From positions 186,001-250,000 of the forward strand of contig NZ_JYMT01000004.1 in assembly GCF_000938305.1 (NCBI RefSeq): a DNA stretch of 64,000 bases. The letters are read 5' to 3'. This DNA is from Bradyrhizobium sp. LTSP885. Its GTDB lineage: Bacteria; Pseudomonadota; Alphaproteobacteria; Rhizobiales; Xanthobacteraceae. Shown one piece after another: positions 25,121 through 32,971 of the stretch. Numbering within the stretch: position 1 is the stretch's first letter; the number at the start of each line of letters is the position of its first letter. The position numbers and the translations under genes are program-made. Below the pieces are notes generated by a model. It saw nothing but the letters and a program-made list of their open reading frames with translations, was not told the origin of the DNA and made no database searches.

Positions 25121-26178
25121 TAGTTAAGGACGCAATTTGCGTCCGTGGCTTGTTGTCGCATCCACAGAAGTTGACCTTCTGATGCGAACGCCTTACCCCA
25201 CGCAACAGGATCACCCGTCTTGTAGTGCGTGAAGCCGACGGCTTCTCCGTACCGTTTGTAGATGTTCTTGATCGTGTGGTACGCAGTGCGTGGGTTGTCG
25301 ATCATGTCGAGTACGAGGATTGCCGTAGCAGGACCGCACTGTCCGTCCTTGCGTTCGGCAATAACCTTCTCTGCCTTCTCCCTCTTAGCGTCCGTAGCGG
25401 TCTCATCTTCGAGGATCGCCTTCGCCTTCAGCACAGCCTGCGTAGGCTTGATGAAGTTCATGACGTGGCCGGGGATTGCAGGCAGACCGCTGATGTTGTC
25501 GGCACTGTCGCCGATCAGCATCTGCCCCCAGAAGAACTTCTGTCCGAAGCCCTTCAGTTCCTTCACGGTGCCGCTCGGCATAACGTGGTCGTACAACTCG
25601 ACGTAACCGAAGTCGTCCTCGTCCTCCTCGTTCCACGTGTCAGTGATCTGGCCTGTGCTCCAATTCACATGCAGACCGGGCACCATATTCAGGTCCTTGT
25701 CCTTGGATGCGATGATGCTCAGGTGACGTTCGCCTCGTTCGATGGCTGCGTACTGCGCCGATGACATACCGTCGTCGGCCTCGCAGAACTGATGCAGCGT
25801 TCCGGGGAAGCGCTTGACCATCCACTCCCGCATGATGCCAAGGTATCGAGGCTTGGGCTTCTCGATGCGGTTCCCTTGGTACTCCTTGAGGTGCGCTAGT
25901 TCGTAGCGCCCTCCCTTGTTGGATGTCGATGGCGTAAGATGCAGATGCACAGTCTCAGCGCCAGCAAGACCACGAAGGCTGTTAACAGCAGTCTCCGCAT
26001 TATGCTTCATGTCCTCGAACGTTTTGTCGTCACCATCCTTCTCGTAGGTCGTCTGGTACGCTAGGAAGTCCGCGTCGATGTGGACTGTACGTCCCGGTAC
26101 AACCGGGGGAAGCTCTAGGGTCTCGGCTCCATCACCGAGACCGTCGAGGCTTCCAAGGTCGATACCGTTGACGATCAT
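25099..26178 (-). CDS. 5'-3' exonuclease (T7 gp6-like, FEN/PIN superfamily)
   Basis: A 359-aa exonuclease that removes RNA primers and degrades host DNA. Metal-binding aspartates appear in order: HIDADFLAY (residues 33-41), CEADDGMSS (about 133), SKDKDLNMV (about 158) and GDSADNISGLP (about 233), the classic FEN-superfamily set with its helix-hairpin-helix-like GLP. T7 gp6 is 300 aa. It is coupled to the ssDNA-binding protein gene through TAATG overlap and lies downstream of DNA polymerase, as in other T7-supergroup phages. Confidence 0.93.
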   Translation of the reverse strand: MIVNGIDLGSLDGLGDGAETLELPPVVPGRTVHIDADFLAYQTTYEKDGDDKTFEDMKHNAETAVNSLRGLAGAETVHLHLTPSTSNKGGRYELAHLKEYQGNRIEKPKPRYLGIMREWMVKRFPGTLHQFCEADDGMSSAQYAAIERGERHLSIIASKDKDLNMVPGLHVNWSTGQITDTWNEEDEDDFGYVELYDHVMPSGTVKELKGFGQKFFWGQMLIGDSADNISGLPAIPGHVMNFIKPTQAVLKAKAILEDETATDAKREKAEKVIAERKDGQCGPATAILVLDMIDNPRTAYHTIKNIYKRYGEAVGFTHYKTGDPVAWGKAFASEGQLLWMRQQATDANCVLNYWRRCAA

Positions 26179-27113
26179 TAGACGAGGCCCAGAGCCGCCA
26201 GAGCGTCGTCAGCAGCGCCCTTGGATTTCTCTGCGGGCTTTGCCGCCGCCTTCTCCTTCGGCTTGTCAGCGGTCTTCGCTGCGGTCTTGGCGACAGTCTT
26301 CTCTTCGGTCTTCTCGACCGTCTTCTCTTCCGGCTGCACCTCGCCTTCGTCGGTCGGAAGATCGCCCACGCCACCGAGCAGAGCGTCCAGAGCCGAGCCC
26401 TTGAAGTTCTTGGCCGACAGGATGCTCTCCTGAAGCCAGTTCTTGCTGACGTGCTCGATCTCGCCGCTGTCCTTCTTCACCTCGCGGGTGCCGTCGATGA
26501 ATAGGCTGTCCCAGGTCTCCTGCGTCGGGTTGTTGAACAGGAACAGGCGCAGCGGGCTGATGGCTTCCGGTACGGGAACGTCGGTACGCTCCTCCGTGAT
26601 CGGATCGACACGGTACGGGGCAGTGATGCCGTACAAGGTATCCTTGTCGAGATTGACGTACGTCTTCTTGACGCCTTCCTTCTCGACGACGTTGTGATAC
26701 ACGGTGATGATGAACGCCTCACCGAGCATCTGAGCCATGTGCTTGATGTCGCGTCCGTAGGTCATCGCCTCGCGCAGCTTCCAGAACTTCGCCTTCGGGG
26801 TCTGCTTCTTGGCGATACGGATGGAGACGCGATCTGCGCGCTTACGCTTCTCGCCCTCGACCTCGTACTCATGGATGTTCTTGGTCGGATGCAGAAGCTC
26901 GAATGTGAGCCGAGCGTAGTCCGCATCCGGCTTCGCCTTGCCCTGATACGATCCGCCGTCGTGCTTGCCGATCTCGATATACTCGATGAAGCGTCCGATG
27001 GTGACACCGGCAGGAGGCGGTTCGTTGTCGAACGTGGTGGTCGTCTCGACGGTCTGGTCTTCGGCCTCCGCAGCCATCGCTGCGAGTTCTGCAATGCTCA
27101 ATGCTTTGGTCAT
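26178..27113 (-). CDS. Putative single-stranded DNA-binding protein
   Basis: A 311-aa protein between DNA polymerase and exonuclease genes, where many T7-supergroup phages encode their ssDNA-binding protein. Residues about 30-230 are beta-rich with alternating charges, as in an OB-fold domain. From about 240 there is a long low-complexity tail of Lys, Glu, Ala and Thr repeats ending AALGLV. A disordered acidic-mixed tail is characteristic of SSBs, where it recruits polymerase, but here it is mixed charge rather than purely acidic. Family membership is inferred from position and layout. Confidence 0.6.
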   Translation of the reverse strand: MTKALSIAELAAMAAEAEDQTVETTTTFDNEPPPAGVTIGRFIEYIEIGKHDGGSYQGKAKPDADYARLTFELLHPTKNIHEYEVEGEKRKRADRVSIRIAKKQTPKAKFWKLREAMTYGRDIKHMAQMLGEAFIITVYHNVVEKEGVKKTYVNLDKDTLYGITAPYRVDPITEERTDVPVPEAISPLRLFLFNNPTQETWDSLFIDGTREVKKDSGEIEHVSKNWLQESILSAKNFKGSALDALLGGVGDLPTDEGEVQPEEKTVEKTEEKTVAKTAAKTADKPKEKAAAKPAEKSKGAADDALAALGLV

Positions 27114-27149
27114 GTAGTCTCCTTGTTGGGCGCAATGCCCGTTGATGGA

Positions 27150-29462
27150 TTAGGCTGCTGCTACCCAATGGTGCAGCTTGTTCATGTTCGGTCCGTATTC
27201 GACTTCCACTGGGAACGGCACAGTGATGTTCATGCCGTATCGCTCGTTGTAGATTTCGGGAATACTTTCCATGATGCGCTTCATGTCAGCGCAGACTTGA
27301 TCGCGGACTGACTTGTGAATGTCGGCCCAGTTGCAGTCGTGCACGGTGTTCACTAGGAACGCCCTGCCACCGTAGTTGTCGTTAGCTACGAAGTGCCGCC
27401 AGAGCCGTCCGCCAGTACACTGCACGAACTCACCGCCCGTGCCTTGCACGGGGTAGTTCTTCATTTCAGGAGGATTGAACGTATCGAGCTTGCCACGCTT
27501 TCTTGCATACTCTGGCGCATCATAGCTGCGCCAAGTGTAGAGCGTTCCTGTAGGAGCTTGCCAATATCCCCTGCGGTAAGTCTTCCACTTGCCATCGTCG
27601 CCGAGGGCACTGAATGGTTCGGCTGACTTGATAACTGCGCTCTCGACGGCAGCGTTAAACGCGACAACGCCAGGATACAGTTCATCCTCCGCCTGCATAA
27701 GCGCCTGCGTTTCTTCAAGGGACATCCCCGTTTCTTCTGCGATGGTTGCTGCGCCGGCTCCGTAGGCTCGTTGGAACGAGAAGATCTTGCACTTCGTTCG
27801 TTCCTTCTTGCCAGCCTTGTAGTCGGCATGGTCTTCGTTCTTGCACCAGTCGAGGGCGTACTCGTACGTGATGTGTGATGCAGTAGCAGCGAACTTCGCG
27901 GCCACTCGTTTGCAGTGGAAGTCAACACGGTCTCGCAAGTCCTGGCATAGCTGCGCATCACCTGTGAGTACGCCCTGCACCACGACTTCAAGCTGGCTGT
28001 AGTCAGCCTCGACCATTTCACCGTCATTGTCCGTCTCGCATGGAATGCCGTGCACCTTGCAGTACGCTTCAGTGAAGCGGCTCACGAACTGCGCCTTCAC
28101 TTCGGACTTGTCGCCGCGTGGTAGGTTCTGTCCGTTCGGATCAGACGACGATAGTCGAGACGTTACCGTGCTCGTGTGGTTCAGCTTGTGGTGGATCATG
28201 TGATCGTGCTTCTGTACGCACGTCAGCATCCCGCTCCATTCGCCCTTGGCATCCTGCTTCGCGTAGTAGGTGCCGATCTCCTTCTCAAGCTTCTGCTTAG
28301 ATCGCAGCGCCTTGACGAACGGGATATTTCGCAACGCAAGCTCGACGATGATGTCACCGCTCGTGCTGTAGATCGGAGCGTCGTACCCGTCCGTGTTCTT
28401 GGTCGCCCACTTCTCGTTCGGCTCAGTGAGCCTTGGGAAGCTGTAGAAGAAGTCTTGATACTTGACCTTGATCTCGCCGAGCACCTTGACTTGTTTCGTC
28501 TTGTACTCGCCCTTACGCTTCCCCGAGACGAACGTGGCGTACAGCGACTTGCTGTTGTCGTCGGGCGCTAGGTCTGTCGTCGTCCCATCAAGCAACAGGA
28601 AGTGTGTCTCTGTCTCTTGCTTGCGGGCTAACTCGCCGGTCGCCTCGTCAAGGTACGGTGCCTGCTTCTGGTACTTCACCGTACCGCCAAAGATCAGGCA
28701 GCTTGCGTGCACCCTGCTCGACCAGTTGAAGTCGAACGGGCAGTCGGCCGGGATGAAGCCGTTAAGCTCCTCGTCCTGTTTAGCCAGGTCTGCGGTCAGT
28801 ACCTTGAGCCTGCGCCCGGCTTCGGCCACGTCGATCTTGAGACCGTTGAACTCCATTTCCGTGGTGGCGCACAGGCCATCCATACGGTCTTGGATCATCT
28901 TCAGTTGACCTTGCGCCACGGCCTTCTGTATCTGGCCGAGGAACACTAGCTCCGTGTTGCGGATGTCGCCGCCGTTCCGGTCTTCCTCCGGAGTGCCGAC
29001 CAGATAGTCGACCAGCAAGTCTTCCGGTATCTGCGACGTGAGGACGCCGGCTTCCCAGAGCGCCTTCACTTCGTCTATCTTGGTGGTGCCGCCGTACTTC
29101 GGTGCAAGATCATTCAGCGCAGCCATGTGCGCGTCGGGATGCTGCGCTCGTATCAGATACTCAGCGTACTGCGTGCACCACACTCTACCCCCGCGCTTGT
29201 AGAAAGCGCGTAACTCTTGGTTGCCTTGGGCCATTTCCCAGAGCAAATCGAACTTGATGTTATGCCCAACCAGCAAAGTAACTTCAGGCTCAATATGAAG
29301 ATGGCTATTGCGATCATGCACAGGATGGTACGTATAGCTACACGCTGCATCGCCCTGCCTCTTCCAGCCTCTAGCAACTACCCAGTTGCGATCATCGAAC
29401 GGAGACGCTTTTCGCTTGTAGCTACTGTGCGTCTCCGTTTCCAAGTCGAATACTTTGTACAC
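27150..29462 (-). CDS. DNA polymerase, family A with 3'-5' exonuclease domain (T7 gp5-like)
   Basis: A 770-aa replicative polymerase. The proofreading domain starts at the N-terminus with FDLETE (residues 5-10), then GHNIKFDLLWEM near residue 66. The polymerase domain has motif A MVEADYSQLE near 482, motif B KCKIFSFQRAYGAG near 560 and motif C NTVHDCNWAD near 707, including both catalytic aspartates. The start is GTG at 29462, two bases before which the previous stop ends. T7 gp5 is 704 aa; the extra length lies in the thumb and between exonuclease and motif A. The key residues look intact. Confidence 0.96.
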   Translation of the reverse strand: MYKVFDLETETHSSYKRKASPFDDRNWVVARGWKRQGDAACSYTYHPVHDRNSHLHIEPEVTLLVGHNIKFDLLWEMAQGNQELRAFYKRGGRVWCTQYAEYLIRAQHPDAHMAALNDLAPKYGGTTKIDEVKALWEAGVLTSQIPEDLLVDYLVGTPEEDRNGGDIRNTELVFLGQIQKAVAQGQLKMIQDRMDGLCATTEMEFNGLKIDVAEAGRRLKVLTADLAKQDEELNGFIPADCPFDFNWSSRVHASCLIFGGTVKYQKQAPYLDEATGELARKQETETHFLLLDGTTTDLAPDDNSKSLYATFVSGKRKGEYKTKQVKVLGEIKVKYQDFFYSFPRLTEPNEKWATKNTDGYDAPIYSTSGDIIVELALRNIPFVKALRSKQKLEKEIGTYYAKQDAKGEWSGMLTCVQKHDHMIHHKLNHTSTVTSRLSSSDPNGQNLPRGDKSEVKAQFVSRFTEAYCKVHGIPCETDNDGEMVEADYSQLEVVVQGVLTGDAQLCQDLRDRVDFHCKRVAAKFAATASHITYEYALDWCKNEDHADYKAGKKERTKCKIFSFQRAYGAGAATIAEETGMSLEETQALMQAEDELYPGVVAFNAAVESAVIKSAEPFSALGDDGKWKTYRRGYWQAPTGTLYTWRSYDAPEYARKRGKLDTFNPPEMKNYPVQGTGGEFVQCTGGRLWRHFVANDNYGGRAFLVNTVHDCNWADIHKSVRDQVCADMKRIMESIPEIYNERYGMNITVPFPVEVEYGPNMNKLHHWVAAA

Positions 29463-29570
29463 CTAGTTCAGGTACTTCAGCGCTAGAAGCGTACTCGCAG
29501 CCCCAACACCAATCCCGATCAGCAAGCCAAAGAACACACCAGCGTCCCAGGCACGCTGCTCATCATCCAT
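29463..29570 (-). CDS. Very small single-pass membrane protein (35 aa)
   Basis: A 35-aa frame starting MDDEQRAWDAGVFFGLLIG and continuing with a Gly/Ala/Leu membrane helix to the C-terminus (ending ALKYLN). Its ATG overlaps the preceding zinc-ribbon ORF and its stop abuts the DNA polymerase start, so it fits the packed operon. Acidic N-terminus outside and a single helix is all that can be said. Confidence 0.55.
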   Translation of the reverse strand: MDDEQRAWDAGVFFGLLIGIGVGAASTLLALKYLN

Positions 29571-29700
29571 ACGTTCTCTCCTGACGTTCGTGCGTCCGCT
29601 CTTGGCATGCCTCGCAGCGACCGTCGTCGTCCATAGTGTCGCAGTGGACAACTTCTTCGCAGGCGATGCATTCGATCTCAACGTCTGGCTCGATATCCAT
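29563..29700 (-). CDS. Small zinc-ribbon-like protein (45 aa)
   Basis: A short ORF starting ATG at 29700, overlapping the preceding TGA (ATGA). It contains two CxxC knuckles, CIAC (about residues 11-14) and CEAC (about 32-35), separated by a short acidic loop, and ends basic (RTHERQERTYG). This is the layout of a tiny zinc ribbon. It could be a transcription or replication modulator, though no specific family was recognised. Both ends overlap neighbouring genes in the phage's usual style. Confidence 0.6.
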   Translation of the reverse strand: MDIEPDVEIECIACEEVVHCDTMDDDGRCEACQERTHERQERTYG

Positions 29701-29951
29701 CAGTGCGCCGCCCGCTTCTCGACGTACTTCAGTGCACGATGGATGCCCGTCGTCACTTCGTACTTAACCTCGATGTCGTCCCAGAGCATGTTCGGGCTGG
29801 ACGTTCGTCCCTGCTCCATAAGACGGATGAAGCCGCCACCGACGCCCGCGTACAGTTCGCTGTTGCGTTCGTAGAGCTTTGCCTGCCTGTAGACTCCGGT
29901 CTTGGAATTGCGGATCACGGTCTGCTTGTCGTCGATAGCGCTAAAGAGCAT
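29700..29951 (-). CDS. Small hypothetical phage protein
   Basis: An 83-aa protein, ATG at 29951, overlapping the upstream nucleotidyltransferase gene by 11 bases and the downstream zinc-ribbon ORF by 3 bases. The sequence has a beta-like pattern (TGVYRQAKLYERNSELYAGV, then GGGFIRLM) and a helical basic end (RALKYVEKRAAH). It resembles phage single-domain proteins of unknown role. No catalytic motif is visible. Confidence 0.6.
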   Translation of the reverse strand: MLFSAIDDKQTVIRNSKTGVYRQAKLYERNSELYAGVGGGFIRLMEQGRTSSPNMLWDDIEVKYEVTTGIHRALKYVEKRAAH

Positions 29952-30504
29952 TGAAACCTTCCTCCGGTTGTCGCACTCGCAATGGCCATGGATATTTCGT
30001 TTGCAGTTTGATGAACTGCTTCAGGGACGCTTCGTGTCCCCAGTCCGTACGAAGCAGAGTGATCTGCTTGTCCTTGTAGTCAGCGCGGAAGTCGTCAGTT
30101 ACGCTGATGCCGTTCAGGTCGATACCTGCTTTACAGATGCCGAGATTGAACCTCGACGTAACGTCCTCGACGCTTATCGTGCTCGCCTCATGCAGACCGA
30201 TCAGGTTGATCGTCCGCGTCGGTAGGCCGAAGTCGTGATAGTCGAGTAGCTCGAACTCTTGCTGTCGCTTGATGCTCTGATGGACGTACTGCTCGTCCTT
30301 CTCGTCAAGGTCATCGGCAGAAGCCACGTCGCCCAGATGCGAACAAGCTACTCTGTAGCCGTTCTCCGACACGTACACGTCAACGTCTCGGATGGGCTGG
30401 CTCATGATCGTATCGCGAGCGTAGCCCCCGCAGATGACTGCGGGGACACCATGTACGCTCAGCCACTTCAGCAGCGCCTGCGCCGCTTCAATGCGCTGCT
30501 TCAT
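29941..30504 (-). CDS. Nucleotidyltransferase-fold phage protein
   Basis: A 187-aa protein with the pol-beta nucleotidyltransferase signature ICGGYARDTI followed ten residues later by RDVDVYV: the Gly-Gly dipeptide plus paired aspartates that bind metal and NTP. The third catalytic carboxylate probably lies in the segment after residue 90. CCA-adding enzymes, poly(A) polymerases and MNT-type protein AMPylators share this core; the protein is too short to include a full tRNA-binding tail. ATG at 30504 overlaps the lipoprotein stop (ATGA). Its substrate cannot be told from sequence; tRNA repair or modification of a host target are options. Confidence 0.75.
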   Translation of the reverse strand: MKQRIEAAQALLKWLSVHGVPAVICGGYARDTIMSQPIRDVDVYVSENGYRVACSHLGDVASADDLDEKDEQYVHQSIKRQQEFELLDYHDFGLPTRTINLIGLHEASTISVEDVTSRFNLGICKAGIDLNGISVTDDFRADYKDKQITLLRTDWGHEASLKQFIKLQTKYPWPLRVRQPEEGFNAL

Positions 30505-30743
30505 CAGCAGGGAAAGATACCGAGAACCGTGCACGCCTCTTGCTTGGCAGGCGTCGGCGCTGGCCTGTGCTTCACCGGCTTGGGCTTAGGCTTTGCCTTC
30601 ACGACAGGCGCGGCCTTCGGACCGGTCTTCGTCACCGTGTACGGCTGCTCAGCAACCGCAGGCACAGGAGCAGGCTTCTTGCTACACGCAGCAGGAAGCC
30701 ACGACAGCACAATGAGCGCTGCCGCAACAAACCATTTCGTCAT
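30504..30743 (-). CDS. Small phage lipoprotein, Pro/Lys-rich
   Basis: A 79-aa protein with a signal peptide and lipobox: MTKWFVAAALIVLSWLPAAC, with Cys at residue 20 as the lipidation site. The mature part is rich in Lys, Pro, Ala and Val, as in periplasm-spanning linkers, and ends with two Cys (ACTVLGIFPC). The size and lipid anchor resemble outer-membrane spanin subunits (Rz1 type) but the gene lies among replication genes, away from the endolysin. A superinfection-exclusion role is also possible. Start and stop overlap neighbours (ATGA both sides). Confidence 0.65.
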   Translation of the reverse strand: MTKWFVAAALIVLSWLPAACSKKPAPVPAVAEQPYTVTKTGPKAAPVVKAKPKPKPVKHRPAPTPAKQEACTVLGIFPC

Positions 30744-30898
30744 TCTGTTCCTTGTTCTGTAGGACCGCTTATGAACCAGTCTTCGATCTCGTACTCGGGC
30801 CACTCGACATCTTCGCAGTCTTCCGGCAGCAGTCGTCTGCTACGTCGAATGCGTACTCGGATACGTGTGCGTCGTCGTGGCCTTAGCGGCCGAAGCAA
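30740..30898 (-). CDS. Short ORF with basic N-half and acidic C-half (52 aa)
   Basis: A frame filling the otherwise empty gap between the DUF5664 gene and the lipoprotein gene, starting TTG at 30898 (AGAAGGG upstream) and ending in TGA overlapping the next ATG. Residues 4-25 are almost wholly Arg plus hydrophobics; residues 25-45 are acidic with EDVEWPEYEIEDWFISG. The overlap pattern on both sides supports it. No function can be given. Confidence 0.5.
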   Translation of the reverse strand: MLRPLRPRRRTRIRVRIRRSRRLLPEDCEDVEWPEYEIEDWFISGPTEQGTE

Positions 30899-31524
30899 CG
30901 GCCCTTCTTCCCGCACTCTTGGATGTCATCGCACTTACCGCATGTTGCGAACTTCGGCGGATGGCAGCAAACTCCGAAGTTGGAGCACGTGTACCGCTCA
31001 CCGCACCCTTCGCACGGCTTGAACTCCTGTTCTGCTTTGAGCCATTGCGCAGTCAATGCGGTATCAGCGAAGCTCTGCTCGACGGCCTTACCGATGGTCG
31101 ATACTTCCGTCGCAGTGACCGCCTTCGCCGCTTCACGCTCGCGCTGCATCTCCTTCAGCGCGCTCACTACTTGCTCAGCGTTGTGCAGAAGATCGCACGT
31201 CGCCTTACTGTGTCGCGTGTTGTCGATCAGGTTGCCATTCAGTTCGGCGTCCAGCAGGATCGCGCAGCACGCCATGACAGCGCCGAGGTTGTGCACGTTG
31301 GTATCGCGAGCGAAGTTCTCGCCGTACTTGTACAAGCCTGTGTGTCGCTGGATCGCGCCGATGTACGTCAGCTTCTCAACAGGAGCTTCGTTCCAGTTCT
31401 CGAAGCCGTACTTCAAGTCGCCGTCCATGTGAGCAAGCGACTGATGGATCATGCCAGCGAGTGGCAGCAGATGCAGCGGCGGCTTCTTGTCGCCCATGAG
31501 CTTCTTGGGGTTCGGCGCGTTCAC
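30883..31524 (-). CDS. DUF5664 / dATP-dGTP diphosphohydrolase-type protein with Cys-rich tail
   Basis: A 213-aa protein, GTG start at 31524 overlapping the preceding TGA. Residues 15-110 match the DUF5664 pattern (N-terminal domain of phage dATP/dGTP diphosphohydrolases): LKYGFENWNEAP, then AIQRHTGLYKYGE and HNLGAVMACCAILLDAE, giving a helical MazG-like core with metal-binding acids. The tail (after about 165) has eight or more Cys in knuckles such as CEGCGERYTC and CGKCDDIQEC, likely binding zinc. The enzyme type hydrolyses purine dNTPs to monophosphates and shapes the nucleotide pool. The Cys-rich extension is unusual and may confer nucleic acid or protein binding. Confidence 0.78.
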   Translation of the reverse strand: MNAPNPKKLMGDKKPPLHLLPLAGMIHQSLAHMDGDLKYGFENWNEAPVEKLTYIGAIQRHTGLYKYGENFARDTNVHNLGAVMACCAILLDAELNGNLIDNTRHSKATCDLLHNAEQVVSALKEMQREREAAKAVTATEVSTIGKAVEQSFADTALTAQWLKAEQEFKPCEGCGERYTCSNFGVCCHPPKFATCGKCDDIQECGKKGRCFGR

Positions 31525-31856
31525 AGCGCAGCCTCGTAGAAGAAGTTCACACCGACTGCCCGTCCCGTGAAGTGCTCAGCGTTCGCACCCTTGCTGTGCT
31601 CCCATCCGATCAGGCCGTACATTCCTTCGGCCTCGTCGCAAATCCACGCAAGCTCCTGACGCAGACAGTTGCGATACGCTCCGTTGTGATGCTTTGTCGC
31701 TTCCTCGTCGCTGATGTTCTTGTAGGTGTCCGGCTCGATCTCTGCCGGGTTGTAGACGAAGTGTCCCTTGGCTCGTAGCTCTCGCGCCTTCGCATGGAAG
31801 GCATCAAAGTTATGACCGAGATAACCCGCCATAGGTCCGAAGATGTAAATCCTCAT
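31521..31856 (-). CDS. DUF4406 / nucleoside 2-deoxyribosyltransferase-like protein
   Basis: A 111-aa protein starting at ATG 31856 (ATGA overlap with the phosphoesterase stop). The N-terminal RIYIFGPMAGYLGHNFDAFH is the DUF4406 hallmark (GPM-x-G), related to nucleoside 2-deoxyribosyltransferases, followed by a Glu-containing middle (RQELAWICDEAEGMYGLIGW) equivalent to the catalytic region. It may exchange bases on deoxynucleosides or bind nucleotides. It is directly next to the DUF5664 gene, so the two may act together on the dNTP pool; this is inference. Confidence 0.8.
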   Translation of the reverse strand: MRIYIFGPMAGYLGHNFDAFHAKARELRAKGHFVYNPAEIEPDTYKNISDEEATKHHNGAYRNCLRQELAWICDEAEGMYGLIGWEHSKGANAEHFTGRAVGVNFFYEAAL

Positions 31857-32971
31857 GCTGCCTCGTGGTGTGCGCCCAAGACAGCCATCCATTCGGACGA
31901 CTTCTTCGGCGGCTTGTCTACGTACACGTCCCAGTGCGCTGTCTGTCCGTGCTTCTCGTGCACTGACCAGAGAGGCTGCGTAGGACGTTCGGGCTTCGCA
32001 TTGAGTGCGTTCTTCACGTACTCGCAATAGCCCTTTGGTGAACCGGCTCCCGTTGAGTTCGGAAGCCATAGCTTCTGATGGTAATGACCATGCAGCATCA
32101 TATCGAACGGCGTACCCTGCGAGGAGTACGCACCGGACTTCTTCACCTCGCCGCGTCGGATCGGGCCGATGGCACCAATGATGCCGTCACCACCACCTAC
32201 GCCGAGCATGTCTCCGTGCAGTAGCAAGTACCGAATGTTGAACACGCGGTACAGAACTTCATTTGACGGGCGAACATCGAATTGGACGCGAGGGTCACTC
32301 GCGAAATGACGAATGAGCATCTGATAGATGAGCCAGTCATAATTCTTCCGATAGTATCTCTTGAACTCGGGTCGGTGCGTAGTTCGACCGTGGTTCCCCG
32401 GGACACATGGCACGTAAACGCGCCCGTACTTATCGGCAAAGCGCGCAATGCCTCCTGCAATCCACTCGAACGCTTTGATCGAAGCCGGTATAGCTTCCAA
32501 CTCGTCGGTAGCCACGAGTTCTGGATGTAGTCCGCCACTGACCATATCTCCCGTCAGGTTGATAACCATGCCCGGATAGTTGTTGGTATGGTTCTCTGTG
32601 AGCAGCTTCTCCGTGACTGAGAACAAACGCTCGATGCGCTCTCGCGCAATCGTCATGTTGTACTCGTTCGCTCCGTTGACTTCGGCCTTCGTAACGACCT
32701 CGCCAAGATGCCAATCACTCCACATAGTCACAGGGACTTCGGGAGTGGCCTTGTGCCGTTCTCTCTTCTCAGCCTTGCGTACCCATGCAGGGATCGCCTT
32801 CGGAGTGTTGACGATACCGCCGAGAACATCGCTGATGATGTCGTTCGAGTTACCGTCACGCAGAGCCTTGCGTAAGTCCTTGGTCAGGCGGTTCACCTGA
32901 TCCTGTAGTGCGACGATACGCTTCGCCTCGTCCGTGCTTACTGGGCGCACGGGTTTCTTCTTTGCAGTCAC
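31853..32971 (-). CDS. Calcineurin-like metallophosphoesterase
   Basis: A 372-aa protein with the full set of calcineurin-type metal motifs: MWSDWHLGE near residue 84, NLTGDMVSGG near 145, CVPGNHGR near 195, LLLHGDM near 253 and MLHGHYH near 295. A coiled-coil-like N-terminus (residues 12-40) precedes it. In phiKMV-type phages a metallophosphoesterase or exonuclease of this kind sits in the replication block; the substrate may be DNA ends or nucleotides. The GTG start overlaps the helicase stop (TAGTG). Confidence 0.9.
   Translation of the reverse strand: MTAKKKPVRPVSTDEAKRIVALQDQVNRLTKDLRKALRDGNSNDIISDVLGGIVNTPKAIPAWVRKAEKRERHKATPEVPVTMWSDWHLGEVVTKAEVNGANEYNMTIARERIERLFSVTEKLLTENHTNNYPGMVINLTGDMVSGGLHPELVATDELEAIPASIKAFEWIAGGIARFADKYGRVYVPCVPGNHGRTTHRPEFKRYYRKNYDWLIYQMLIRHFASDPRVQFDVRPSNEVLYRVFNIRYLLLHGDMLGVGGGDGIIGAIGPIRRGEVKKSGAYSSQGTPFDMMLHGHYHQKLWLPNSTGAGSPKGYCEYVKNALNAKPERPTQPLWSVHEKHGQTAHWDVYVDKPPKKSSEWMAVLGAHHEAA

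Noticed and set aside
29941..31856. A full Z-genome (2-aminoadenine) pathway
   Set aside because: Only the diphosphohydrolase-type protein fits. No PurZ or HD-type dATPase was recognised, so I report the island without claiming the pathway.
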